This document shows, one piece after another, positions 52,697 to 61,119 of a stretch of 64,000 nt of DNA. Position numbers and translations under genes: made by a program. The stretch comes from Streptomyces sp. R28. Its GTDB lineage: Bacteria; Actinomycetota; Actinomycetes; Streptomycetales; Streptomycetaceae. The stretch's first letter is position 1, and each line of letters starts with the position of its first letter. Where the stretch lies: the NCBI RefSeq assembly GCF_041052385.1, contig NZ_CP163439.1, positions 1,488,001-1,552,000 on the forward strand, in the 5' to 3' direction. The notes under the pieces are model-generated. The model was not told where the DNA came from. It did not search any database and saw only the letters and a program-made list of their open reading frames with translations.

Positions 52697-52850
52697 GGGG
52701 TCCCCGGGGATGGAGGATGCCCCTTACATCGAAATCAGGGGCCCGACCTGGGGCGGAGACGGACCGGGACCTTGGGGGGATACCCGGTGTGCGGTGGATC
52801 ACATTAGGCTCGGCGGGGCGAGAGTCCGTGACGTCCGCGAGGAGGCGGCC

Positions 52851-53651
52851 TTGTCCACAGCAGCTGCGGAGCACGCCCCGAGCCCCGCGTCGGCCGACGG
52901 GATCGCGGCCCGCGCCCGCGGCCTGACCAAGGCGTACGGCTCGGGCGAGACGACGGTGCTCGCCCTCGACGCGGTGGACGTGGACATCGCGCGCGGCCGC
53001 TTCACTGCGGTCATGGGCCCGTCGGGTTCCGGGAAGTCCACGCTGATGCACTGCCTGGCGGGCCTCGACGACGCATCGGCGGGACAGGTATGGCTGGGCG
53101 ACACCGAGATCACCGGGCTGAAGGACCGCGAGCTGGCCCGGCTGCGGCGGGACCGGATCGGGTTCATGTTCCAGTCGTTCAACCTCATCCCGACCCTGAA
53201 CGCGGCCGAGAACATCACCCTGCCCATGGACATCGCGGGCAAGAAGCCCGACAAGAAGTGGCTGGACCAGGTCATCGACACGCTGGGACTGCGGGACCGC
53301 CTGGGTCACCGGCCCTCGCAGCTCTCCGGCGGCCAGCAGCAGCGCGTCGCCTGTGCCCGCGCGCTGGCCTCCCGGCCCGAGCTGATCTTCGCGGACGAGC
53401 CGACCGGCAATCTCGACTCGCGGGCCGGGCTCGAGGTGCTCGGCTTCCTGCGGGAGGCCGTGGACCAGCTGGGGCAGACCGTCGTCATGGTCACCCACGA
53501 CCCGGGCGCCGCCGCCCACTCCGACCTGGTGCTCTTCCTGGGGGACGGCCGGATCGTGGACGAGATGGAGCGGCCGACGGCGGAGGCCGTACTGGAACGC
53601 ATGCGCCTCTTTGCCGGCGGGAACCCCCAGCCCCCCGCCGAGGAGCGCTGA
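52851..53651 (+). CDS. ABC transporter ATP-binding protein (MacB/LolD-type)
   Basis: A 266-residue ATPase. Walker A is GPSGSGKST, signature LSGGQQQR, Walker B LIFADEPTGNLD, H-loop VTHDPGA. The TTG at 52851 with GAGGAGG upstream is preferred over a longer frame, whose first 47 residues are atypical. The permease starts 4 bases after its stop. The pair belongs to the class acting on lipoproteins, peptides or drugs at the outer leaflet. Confidence 0.9.
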   Translation: MSTAAAEHAPSPASADGIAARARGLTKAYGSGETTVLALDAVDVDIARGRFTAVMGPSGSGKSTLMHCLAGLDDASAGQVWLGDTEITGLKDRELARLRRDRIGFMFQSFNLIPTLNAAENITLPMDIAGKKPDKKWLDQVIDTLGLRDRLGHRPSQLSGGQQQRVACARALASRPELIFADEPTGNLDSRAGLEVLGFLREAVDQLGQTVVMVTHDPGAAAHSDLVLFLGDGRIVDEMERPTAEAVLERMRLFAGGNPQPPAEER

Positions 53652-53655
53652 CCCC

Positions 53656-56229
53656 GTGCTCAAGGCCACCCTCCGCAGCTTCCTCGCCCACAAGGGGCGG
53701 CTGCTGCTCTCCGCCCTGGCGGTGATCCTGTCCGTGGCGTTCGTCGCGGGCAGCCTGATCTTCTCGGACACCGTCAGCCGCACCTTCGACCGGCTCTTCG
53801 CCTCGACCGCCGCCGACGTCACCGTCACCCCGAGGGAGACCCTCGACGAGACCGTACCCTCCGGGCAGACTCTGACCCTGCCGGCCTCGCTCGCCGACCG
53901 CCTCGCCCGCGTCCAGGGCGTCGCCGCGGCCCGCGCGGAAGTGGACGTGGAGGGCCTCACCGTCGCCGACGAGAACCGAGAGTCGGTGGGCCCGACCACT
54001 GGCGCGCCCACGATCGGCACGGCCTGGAACCCGACCGAGCGCAGCCCCGTGGAGCTCACCTCCGGCCACGCCCCCGAGGGCGACTCGCAGGTGCTGATCG
54101 ACGCGGACACCGCCGACAGCAAGGACGTACGGATCGGCGACCGCCTCACGGTCATCGGGCAGGAGGGCTCCCTCCCGGTCGAGGTCGTCGGCATCGCCAC
54201 CTTCACCACCACCAACCCCGGTGCCGCACTGGTCTTCTTCGACCCCGCGACCGCACAGACGAAGCTGCTGGGCGACTCGAAGGCGGCCACCGGCATCTCG
54301 GTCGACGCGGCCGAGGGCGTCAGCGACACGGAGCTCAAGCGGCGCGTGGCCGACGCGCTCGGCACCGACACCGGCGCCTACGAGCTGCGCACGGCCGACG
54401 AGCAGGCCGAGTCGGACGTCGAACAGCTGGGCGGGTTCCTCGACATCATCAAGTACGTCATGCTCGGCTTCGCCGGGATCGCCGTTCTGGTGGGCGTGTT
54501 CCTGATCGTCAACACGTTCTCGATGCTGATCGCCCAGCGCACCCGCGAGCTGGGCCTGCTGCGGGCGCTCGGCGCGGACCGGCGTCAGGTGCGGCGCTCG
54601 GTCCTCACCGAGGCGCTGCTGCTCGGACTCGTCGGCTCGACGGCGGGCCTCGCGGCCGGCGTCGGGCTGGCCGTCGGACTCATCGAACTGATGGGTCTGA
54701 TGGGCATGAACATCAGGACGACCGAGATGGTCATCGGATGGGGAACGCCGGTGACCGCGTACGGCGTCGGCCTGGGCGTCACCTTCGTCGCCGCCTACCT
54801 CCCGGCCCGGCGGGCATCGGGCGTCTCGCCGATGGCGGCCCTCGCGGACGCCGAGATCGCCGAGATCGGGCGGCCGCTGCGGCTGCGCGCGGTGCTGGGC
54901 TCGGTGGTCGGGGCGGCCGGTGCGGCGGCGCTGGTGGGCTGTGCCGTGTCGTCCCGGACGTCGTCGGCGGCGTCCCTGCTGGGGCTCGGTGTCCTGCTGA
55001 CCCTCGTCGCAACCGTGATCGCGGGACCGCTGCTCGTCCGGCCCGTGATCCGGGTCCTGGGCGGGGCCTTCCCCGCGCTGTTCGGCTCCATCGGCCGGAT
55101 GAGCCAGCGCAACGCCCTGCGCAATCCGCGCCGTACCGGGGCCACGGCGGCCGCCCTGATGGTGGGCCTCGCGCTGGTCGGCGGGATGTCGGTGGCGAGC
55201 GCCTCGATGACCGAGTCGTTCGACCAGCAGATCGACAAGACGCTGGGCGCCGACTTCGTGGTGCAGAACAGCAACTTCGTGCCGTTCCCACGGGAGATCA
55301 CCGACAGGATCCGCGACACCGAGGGCGCGGGGCTCGTCGTACGCTCGCAGTTCACCACCATCGCCGTACGCCTCCCGGACGGCGACCGCGTGAAGACGAC
55401 CGCCGCGGGATACGAACCCGAGCTCGACCAGGTCGCGAACATCACCTACGCGCAGGGCGACAGCGCCGCCGCGCTCGCGGACGGGCGCCTCGCCATGGAC
55501 AAGGACTTCGCCGAGGACCACGGCGTACGCGTGGGCAGCACCCTCCCCGTCGAGTTCCGGGGAGGCCGACTGGCCGAGCTGACGGTGGGCGCGTTGACCG
55601 ACCAGGAGTCCGCCGAGGGGTTCGGCGCGCAGGGCGGGATCTACTTCGGCCTGGGCACGCTGGAGAAGTACGCGCCGGGCGGGCAGGACGCGGCCGTGTA
55701 CGTCAACGCCGCGTCCGGCACGAGCGCGGACGACCTGCGGGCCGTCCTGGAGGAGACACTCGATCCCTATCCCCAGGTTCAGGTCCGGGACATCGCCGAC
55801 TACAAGCAGCTGGTGCACGACCAGATCGCCGTGCTGCTCTACCTCGTGTACGCCCTGCTCGGCCTCGCGATCGTCATCGCGGTGCTCGGCGTGGTGAACA
55901 CCCTCGCCCTGTCGGTCGTCGAGCGCACCCGGGAGATCGGGCTGCTCAGGGCCATCGGGCTGGCCCGGCGGCAGTTGCGCCGGATGATCCGGCTGGAGTC
56001 CGTGGTGATCGCCGTGTTCGGCGCGGTCCTGGGCCTCGCGCTGGGGCTGGTGTGGGGCGTGTGCACCCAGCAGGTGCTGGCGTTGCAGGGCATGACGGCG
56101 CTGGCGATCCCCTGGGGCACGATCGTGGCGGTGGTGATCGGCTCGGCGGTCGTGGGCATCGTGGCGGCGCTGCTGCCCGCGTTGCGTGCATCGCGCATGA
56201 ATGTACTGGCGGCCATCGCGCACGAGTGA
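53656..56229 (+). CDS. ABC transporter permease (FtsX-like, MacB-type)
   Basis: An 857-residue permease with two FtsX-like membrane modules. It has one N-terminal membrane helix (LLLSALAVILSVAFVAGSLIF), a large outside domain to about 270, a first FtsX module (YVMLGFAGIAVLVGVFLIV to about 400), a middle pair, a second outside domain (about 515-710) and a final FtsX module (LLYLVYALLGLAIVIAVLGVV onward). RTRELGLLRALGADRRQ and RTREIGLLRAIGLARRQ are the paired coupling motifs. Start GTG at 53656. Confidence 0.9.
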   Translation: MLKATLRSFLAHKGRLLLSALAVILSVAFVAGSLIFSDTVSRTFDRLFASTAADVTVTPRETLDETVPSGQTLTLPASLADRLARVQGVAAARAEVDVEGLTVADENRESVGPTTGAPTIGTAWNPTERSPVELTSGHAPEGDSQVLIDADTADSKDVRIGDRLTVIGQEGSLPVEVVGIATFTTTNPGAALVFFDPATAQTKLLGDSKAATGISVDAAEGVSDTELKRRVADALGTDTGAYELRTADEQAESDVEQLGGFLDIIKYVMLGFAGIAVLVGVFLIVNTFSMLIAQRTRELGLLRALGADRRQVRRSVLTEALLLGLVGSTAGLAAGVGLAVGLIELMGLMGMNIRTTEMVIGWGTPVTAYGVGLGVTFVAAYLPARRASGVSPMAALADAEIAEIGRPLRLRAVLGSVVGAAGAAALVGCAVSSRTSSAASLLGLGVLLTLVATVIAGPLLVRPVIRVLGGAFPALFGSIGRMSQRNALRNPRRTGATAAALMVGLALVGGMSVASASMTESFDQQIDKTLGADFVVQNSNFVPFPREITDRIRDTEGAGLVVRSQFTTIAVRLPDGDRVKTTAAGYEPELDQVANITYAQGDSAAALADGRLAMDKDFAEDHGVRVGSTLPVEFRGGRLAELTVGALTDQESAEGFGAQGGIYFGLGTLEKYAPGGQDAAVYVNAASGTSADDLRAVLEETLDPYPQVQVRDIADYKQLVHDQIAVLLYLVYALLGLAIVIAVLGVVNTLALSVVERTREIGLLRAIGLARRQLRRMIRLESVVIAVFGAVLGLALGLVWGVCTQQVLALQGMTALAIPWGTIVAVVIGSAVVGIVAALLPALRASRMNVLAAIAHE

Positions 56230-56275
56230 TGGAATCGCGGCCAGTACCCAAATCCCTTGAGGGTGAGGAGAGTTC

Positions 56276-57181
56276 ATGCCGCGACCGGTGAGCCCGCGTC
56301 CGTTCCGCTTCGGCGTCAACCTGATGACACCCGCCCCGGCCGACGAGTGGCGGGCCAAGTGCCGCCGGGCCGAGGAACTCGGCTACGACGTGATCCTGGT
56401 CCCCGACCATCTGGGCATGCCCGCGCCGTTCCCGGCCCTGGTCGCGGCGGCCGAGGCGACGGAGCGGCCGCGGCTGGGCACGCTCGTGCTCAACGCGGGC
56501 TTCTGGAACCCGGCCCTGCTCGCCCGCGAGGTGGCGACGACCGACGCCCTGACGGGCGGGCGGCTCGAACTCGGGCTCGGCGCGGGCTACGTACAGGCGG
56601 AGCACGACACGGCTGGTCTGCCCTTCGGCAGTCCGGGCGAGCGCGTGGACCATCTGCGGCGCACGGTCGAGGAGCTGGAGCGGCTGCTCGGCTCCGAGGA
56701 GTACCAGCCGCAGCCGGCACAGAAGCCGCGCGTACCGCTGCTGATCGGCGGAAACGGCGACCGCGTGCTGCGGCTGACCGCCGAGCACGCCGACATCGCG
56801 GCGTTCGGCGGCGCGTACCCGGACCCGGAGAGCACGACCGGCCGGGTCGTCCCCGTCACGGCCGAGCAGCTCGACGAGCGGGTGACCCGTTACGGGAAGT
56901 TCGCGGCGGGCCGGGAGGAACCGGCGGAGCTGAACCTGCTGCTGCAGATGGTCGCCGTCACGGAGGACCGCGCGGGCGTGGTCCAGCCCCTCGTCGACCG
57001 GGTTCCGGAACTGACCCTGGAGCAGGTCCTGGAGCTGCCGATCCTCCTGGTCGGGGCCTTGGAGCAAATCGTCGAACAGGTGCTGGCCCAGCGGGAGCGG
57101 TACGGGTTCTCGTATCTGACCGTCCTGGAGCCGCACATGGAGGCGTTCGCGCCGGTGATGGAGCGGCTGCGCGCCAAGTAG
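56276..57181 (+). CDS. LLM-class flavin-dependent oxidoreductase (probably F420-dependent)
   Basis: A 301-residue luciferase-like TIM-barrel oxidoreductase. The N-terminus RPFRFGVNLMTPAPADEW, LGLGAGYVQAEHD and RVPLLIGGNGDRVLRLTAEH are characteristic of the F420-using actinobacterial subgroup. GAGGAG precedes the ATG. It begins 46 bases after the permease; no functional link is evident. Substrate unknown. Confidence 0.88.
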   Translation: MPRPVSPRPFRFGVNLMTPAPADEWRAKCRRAEELGYDVILVPDHLGMPAPFPALVAAAEATERPRLGTLVLNAGFWNPALLAREVATTDALTGGRLELGLGAGYVQAEHDTAGLPFGSPGERVDHLRRTVEELERLLGSEEYQPQPAQKPRVPLLIGGNGDRVLRLTAEHADIAAFGGAYPDPESTTGRVVPVTAEQLDERVTRYGKFAAGREEPAELNLLLQMVAVTEDRAGVVQPLVDRVPELTLEQVLELPILLVGALEQIVEQVLAQRERYGFSYLTVLEPHMEAFAPVMERLRAK

Positions 57182-57237
57182 CCGTCCGGATACTGGAATT
57201 CCGCGCCCCGCTTCGTCGCCCGTGCTGGGATCACGGC

Positions 57238-57662
57238 ATGACTGATCTGCGGATACGGGCCGCGACGCCGACGATCTCGACACCGTGCTGGCCTTCTGGA
57301 AGACGGCCGCCGAGGGCACGAGCATCAGCGACGACCGGGACGGAGTGGAGCGGCTGGTCGCCCGCGATGCCGAGGCGCTGATCCTGGCGGAGCTGGACGG
57401 CGAGCTGGTCGGCACGGTGATCGCGGGCTTCGACGGCTGGCGCTGCCATCTGTACCGGCTGGCGGTGCACCCGGAGCGTCGCCGCCGGGGCATCGGCTCC
57501 GCGCTGCTGGCCGCCGCGGAGGAGAGGTTCGTACGGCTCGGCGGGCGCCGCGGCGACGCGATGGTCCTGGAGCGCAACGAGGCCGCGCACCATGCCTGGC
57601 GCGCGGGCGGGTACACGCCCGAGGAACAGTGGCGGCGGTGGGTGAAGCACCTCGCGGACTGA
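57238..57662 (+). pseudogene. GNAT acetyltransferase with a one-base frameshift near its start
   Basis: The acetyl-CoA-binding core is intact: LYRLAVHPERRRRGIGSALL (R/Q-x-x-G-x-G/A) and ERNEAAHHAWRAGGYTPEEQ. The N-terminus starts at the ATG at 57238 as MTDLRIRAATP but is out of frame with the core; inserting one G at 57268-57271 gives RAATPDDLDTVLAFWKTAAE. Without correction the first start in the core frame is 57285, truncating strand 1. Restored length about 141 residues. The end touches a tandem repeat array. Confidence 0.8.
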
Positions 57663-57712
57663 TCGCCGGGTGATCACCGGTTGACCACGGCTGATCACCG
57701 GCTGATCACCGA
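57660..57712. repeat. Five phased TGATCACCGG direct repeats
   Basis: Units TGATCGCCGGG, TGATCACCGGT, TGACCACGGC, TGATCACCGGC and TGATCACCGA follow head to tail with 10-11 bp periods (starts 57660, 57671, 57682, 57692, 57703). The first TGA is the GNAT stop codon. Each contains or nearly contains the palindrome TGATCA. The array ends about 22 bases before a -10 element, so it may be an activator or repressor array. Confidence 0.7.
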
Positions 57713-57734
57713 CCGGAGCGCTTTGCCCATCCTT

Positions 57735-57786
57735 TACTATTGGGGGACCACTTCGGTCCTCCAACGAAAGGTGTGAGCGTCCGCCC
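57735..57786 (+). promoter_or_regulatory. Promoter -10 and leader hairpin before the CNNM operon
   Basis: TACTAT (57735-57740) is a good -10; no matching -35 is visible, consistent with an activated promoter. GGGGGACC-ACTTC-GGTCCTCC (57742-57762) is an 8-bp hairpin with one G.U pair at or just after the expected transcript start. AAAGGTG follows, about 13 bases before the leader ORF. Confidence 0.5.
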
Positions 57787-57864
57787 ATGGGCGAGCCTCC
57801 CAGTCCCCGACATCGCGCGTTCCTCCTCTCCCTGCCCGACCATGGGACGGAGGTGACCCGATGA
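57787..57864 (+). CDS. Leader ORF of 25 codons overlapping the first CNNM gene
   Basis: An ATG at 57787 opens a frame beginning MGEPPSPRHRAF and ending with a TGA that overlaps the next ATG (ATGA, 57861-57864). The GGAGGTG ribosome site of the CNNM gene lies inside it, so its translation would couple to, or block, that of the main gene. The acidic/proline N-terminus is reminiscent of MgtL-type leader peptides that destabilise ribosomes at low magnesium. The short size means chance occurrence is possible. Confidence 0.45.
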   Translation: MGEPPSPRHRAFLLSLPDHGTEVTR

Positions 57865-59204
57865 CCGAAGTGATCCTCCTGCTGGTGGCGATCCTGCTGT
57901 CGCTCGCCTGCGGTGCCTTCGTCGCGGCCGAGTTCTCGCTGACCACGGTCGAGCGCAGCGAGCTGGAGCGGGCCGTGGAGCGCGGCGAGCGGGGCGCTTC
58001 CGGTGCCCTGAAGGCCGTACGGAATCTGACGTTCCAGCTCTCCGGCGCCCAGCTCGGCATCACGGTCACCAACCTGGTCGTCGGCATGCTCGCCGAGCCG
58101 TCGATCGCCACGCTGCTCGCGGGCCCGCTGGAGTCGATCGGCATCTCCCGCTCGACGGCGAGCTCGGTCGCGCTGGTGATCGGTACGGCCCTGTCCACCG
58201 TCGTGCTGATGGTGGTCGGCGAGCTGGTGCCCAAGAACTGGGCGATCTCCTCGCCACTGGCCGTGGCCAAGCGGGTCGGCAACGCGCAGCGCTGGTTCAG
58301 CGCGATCTTCCGCCCCTTCATCACCCACCTCAACAACACGGCGAACCGCATAGTGCGCCGCTTCGGCGTGGAACCCATCGAGGAGCTGGCCGCCGCGCGC
58401 GGACCCCAGGAACTGGCCGCCCTCGCCCGGCACTCCGCCCGGGAGGGCGCCCTGGAGGCGGACACCGCCGAGCTCTTCGTACGGACCCTGAACCTGGCCG
58501 ATCTGACCGCGGAGAACGTCATGACCCCCCGCGTCCAGGTCATCGCGCTGGACGCCCAGGCGACCTGCGAGGACGTGGCGAACGCCACGCGGGCGACCGG
58601 GCTGTCCCGGTTCCCCGTCTACCGCGGCAGCCTCGACGCGGTCGTGGGCACCGCGCACATCAAGGACATTTTGACGGTGCCCGCCGAGAGCCGGCCCCGC
58701 GTCTGTGTCGCCGAGCTGATGCGTGAGCCGCTCCTCGTCCCCGAGACACTCACCGTCGACCGGCTCCTCGACCGGCTGTCCGGCAAGCGCACCATGGCCG
58801 TGGTCATCGACGAGTACGGCGGCACCGCGGGCGTGGCCACGCTGGAGGACATCGTCGAGGAGGTCGTCGGCGAGGTACGCGACGAGCACGACCCGCACGA
58901 GACGCCCGACCTCGCCCCCGCGGGCAGCGACGACGAGGGCCGGGCGCTGTACTCGGCCGACGGCTCGGCGCGGGTGGACCAGCTCGCGCGCGTCGGGCTG
59001 ACGGCGCCCGAGGGACCGTACGAGACCCTGGCCGGTCTCGTCGCGACCGAGCTCGGACGCATTCCCGAGGTCGGTGACCGTGTCGAGGCCGCCGGCTGGC
59101 AGCTCGACGTGGTGGACGCCACGGGCCGCAGGGCCGCACGGGTGCTGCTGCACGCGCCGCTCGACGACGAGGCGACGGACCACGAGAAGGAGGGCGGGCG
59201 ATGA
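57861..59204 (+). CDS. CNNM/CorC-family membrane protein with CBS pair and CorC_HlyC domain
   Basis: A 447-residue hemolysin-C-like protein: DUF21 membrane domain (about 1-195, including LSLACGAFVAAEFSLTTVE, LSGAQLGITVTNLV and VVGELVPKNWAI), CBS pair (about 205-335; VMTPRVQVIALDAQ, LSRFPVYRGSL, IDEYGGTAGVATLEDIVEEV) and a C-terminal CorC_HlyC domain (about 350-440). Members are implicated in magnesium or cobalt efflux. The stop overlaps the start of a second CNNM gene, so the two may form a heteromer. Confidence 0.9.
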   Translation: MTEVILLLVAILLSLACGAFVAAEFSLTTVERSELERAVERGERGASGALKAVRNLTFQLSGAQLGITVTNLVVGMLAEPSIATLLAGPLESIGISRSTASSVALVIGTALSTVVLMVVGELVPKNWAISSPLAVAKRVGNAQRWFSAIFRPFITHLNNTANRIVRRFGVEPIEELAAARGPQELAALARHSAREGALEADTAELFVRTLNLADLTAENVMTPRVQVIALDAQATCEDVANATRATGLSRFPVYRGSLDAVVGTAHIKDILTVPAESRPRVCVAELMREPLLVPETLTVDRLLDRLSGKRTMAVVIDEYGGTAGVATLEDIVEEVVGEVRDEHDPHETPDLAPAGSDDEGRALYSADGSARVDQLARVGLTAPEGPYETLAGLVATELGRIPEVGDRVEAAGWQLDVVDATGRRAARVLLHAPLDDEATDHEKEGGR

Positions 59205-60214
59205 CCGCCGTACAGCTGCTCATCGGTTTCGCGACGCTGGTCGTCAACGCCTTCTTCGTGGGCGCCGAGTTCGCGCTGATCTCGGTGCGGCGCTCACAGA
59301 TCGAGCCGTACGCCGACCAGGGCGACCGGCGCGCCAAGAGCGTGCTGTGGGGCCTGCAGCACGTGTCCGCGCTGATGGCGGCCGCACAGCTCGGCATCAC
59401 GCTGTGCACGCTGGTGCTCGGTGTGGTCGCCGAACCCGCCATCGAGCACCTGCTGGAGCCGGTGTTCCACGCGGTGGGCGTGCCGGAGAGCGCCGGGCAC
59501 GTGGTGTCCTTCGTGATCGCGCTGGCGCTGGCCACGTATCTGCACATGCTGCTCGGCGAGATGGTGCCGAAGAACATCGCGCTGGCCGAGCCGGTGCGCA
59601 GCGCCCTGCTGCTCGGCCCGCCGCTGGTGGCGCTGTCCCGGGCGCTGCGGCCGGTGATCTTCACGATCAACGCCTTCGCCAACACGCTGCTGAAGCTGCT
59701 GCGCGTCGAGACGAAGGACGAGGTCACCGCGACCTTCTCGGACGCGGAACTGGCCCGCCTGGTGCGCGACTCCGGCGAGGCCGGCCTCATCGACGACCGC
59801 GCGCGGGAGCGGCTGCACGACGCCCTGGAGCTGGGCCGCCGTCCGGTGCGGGACGTGGTGCTTCCGCTGGAACGCGTCGTCTACGCGCGCGTGGGCGTCA
59901 CACCGGAGGAGCTGGAGCGCCTGTCGGCCGAGTCGGGCTTCTCCCGGTTCCCGGTCGTCGACGAGGGCCGCCGCATCGTGGGCTATCTGCATGTGAAGGA
60001 CGCCCTGGACGCCTCCCCGCGGGACGTGCCGTTCCAGGTGCGGGACATGCGGCCCATCGCGCGCGTGCGGGAGGGCACGCCGCTGGACGACGTGCTCACG
60101 GCGATGCGGGGCAGCCGTACGCATCTGGCGGCCGCGCTCGGCGGCGACGGCCGGCTGGCGGGGCTCGTGACCATGGAGGACGTGCTGCGGGAGCTGTTCG
60201 GACAGCGGGCCTGA
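59201..60214 (+). CDS. Second CNNM-family protein, lacking the CorC_HlyC domain
   Basis: A 337-residue paralogue: DUF21 (about 1-190; NAFFVGAEFALISVRRSQIE, AAQLGITLCTLVLG, MLLGEMVPKNIAL) and CBS pair (about 215-335; FSRFPVVDEGRRIVGYLHVK, GLVTMEDVLRELFG). It ends right after the CBS pair. The ATG overlaps the first gene's TGA (ATGA). Tandem long/short CNNM pairs are common in actinobacteria and suggest one heterodimeric transporter or regulator. Confidence 0.9.
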   Translation: MTAVQLLIGFATLVVNAFFVGAEFALISVRRSQIEPYADQGDRRAKSVLWGLQHVSALMAAAQLGITLCTLVLGVVAEPAIEHLLEPVFHAVGVPESAGHVVSFVIALALATYLHMLLGEMVPKNIALAEPVRSALLLGPPLVALSRALRPVIFTINAFANTLLKLLRVETKDEVTATFSDAELARLVRDSGEAGLIDDRARERLHDALELGRRPVRDVVLPLERVVYARVGVTPEELERLSAESGFSRFPVVDEGRRIVGYLHVKDALDASPRDVPFQVRDMRPIARVREGTPLDDVLTAMRGSRTHLAAALGGDGRLAGLVTMEDVLRELFGQRA

Positions 60215-60272
60215 CAGCCGGGTGGGGCCGACCGACCGCTGGGTATGGAGCCGGGTTACCATCTCTGTCGCC

Positions 60273-61055
60273 ATGCAGACGAACCCAACTCACACCAGCC
60301 TGGTCGCGGTCGGCGACTCCTTCACCGAGGGCATGTCGGACCTGCTCCCGGACGGCTCCTACCGGGGCTGGGCCGACCTCCTCGCCGGGCGGATGGCCGC
60401 CCATACGCCCGACTTCCGGTACGCCAACCTCGCGGTGCGCGGGAAGCTGATCGGGCAGATCGTCGAGGAGCAGGTCGACGTGGCGGCCGCGATGGGCGCC
60501 GATGTGATCACGCTGGTCGGCGGGCTCAACGACACGCTGCGGCCCAAGTGCGACATGGGGCGGGTGCGCGGACTCCTGGAGGAGGCCGTGGAGAAGCTCG
60601 CCCCGTCGTGCCGGCAGCTGGTGCTGATGCGCAGCCCGGGGCGGCAGGGGCCCGTCCTGGAGCGGTTCCGGCCGCGCATGGAGGAGCTGTTCGTCTGCGT
60701 CGACGAGCTGGCCGAGCGGCACGGCGCGGTCGTCGTCGACCTGTACGGGGCCCCGTCGCTCAGCGACCCCCGCCTGTGGGACGTGGACCGGCTGCATCTG
60801 ACGGCCGAAGGGCATCGCCGGGTCGCGGAGGCGGTGTGGCAGGCGCTCGGCTACGACCCCGAGGACACCGAGTGGCGCACCCCGATGCCGGCCACCCTGC
60901 CGCCGGGGTGGGCCGCCCGGCGGGTCGCGGACGCGCGGTTCGCCCGGCAGTATCTGCTGCCGTGGATCGGACGCCGGCTCACAGGGCGGTCGTCCGGGGA
61001 CGGGCTGCCGCCGAAACGGCCGGAACTGCTGCCGTACGAGGGCCCGGGGGCGTAG
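60273..61055 (+). CDS. SGNH/GDSL hydrolase
   Basis: A 260-residue esterase-like hydrolase without a signal peptide. Block I VGDSFTEGM carries the nucleophile Ser, block III GGLND the oxyanion Asn, and block V DRLHLTAEGH the Asp/His pair. The ATG at 60273 gives the block I position typical of cytoplasmic actinobacterial members; TACCAT at 60257-60262 and no ribosome site suggest a leaderless transcript. The substrate is unknown. Confidence 0.9.
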   Translation: MQTNPTHTSLVAVGDSFTEGMSDLLPDGSYRGWADLLAGRMAAHTPDFRYANLAVRGKLIGQIVEEQVDVAAAMGADVITLVGGLNDTLRPKCDMGRVRGLLEEAVEKLAPSCRQLVLMRSPGRQGPVLERFRPRMEELFVCVDELAERHGAVVVDLYGAPSLSDPRLWDVDRLHLTAEGHRRVAEAVWQALGYDPEDTEWRTPMPATLPPGWAARRVADARFARQYLLPWIGRRLTGRSSGDGLPPKRPELLPYEGPGA

Positions 61056-61071
61056 AGCCGCACAACGGGAC

Positions 61072-61104
61072 GCGCCCGGTGCTCCCTGGAGGGGCACCGG
61101 GCGC
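61072..61104. terminator. Bidirectional terminator between SGNH hydrolase and surface-protein genes
   Basis: GCGCCCGGTGC (61072-61082) and GCACCGGGCGC (61094-61104) pair perfectly over 11 bp; CCC-TGGA-GGG inside extends the stem with one bulge. It sits between two convergent genes. Confidence 0.85.
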
Positions 61105-61119
61105 TGTCACAGGTGTGCG

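Noticed and set aside
53491..56358. 955-codon minus-strand frame opposite the ABC permease
   Set aside because: High GC leaves opposite frames open by chance; the plus strand encodes a recognisable FtsX permease and the minus translation is His/Arg/Gln low-complexity.
57682..57687. TTGACC as the -35 of the CNNM promoter
   Set aside because: It lies inside the tandem array, about 47 bases from the TACTAT -10, far beyond a workable spacer.
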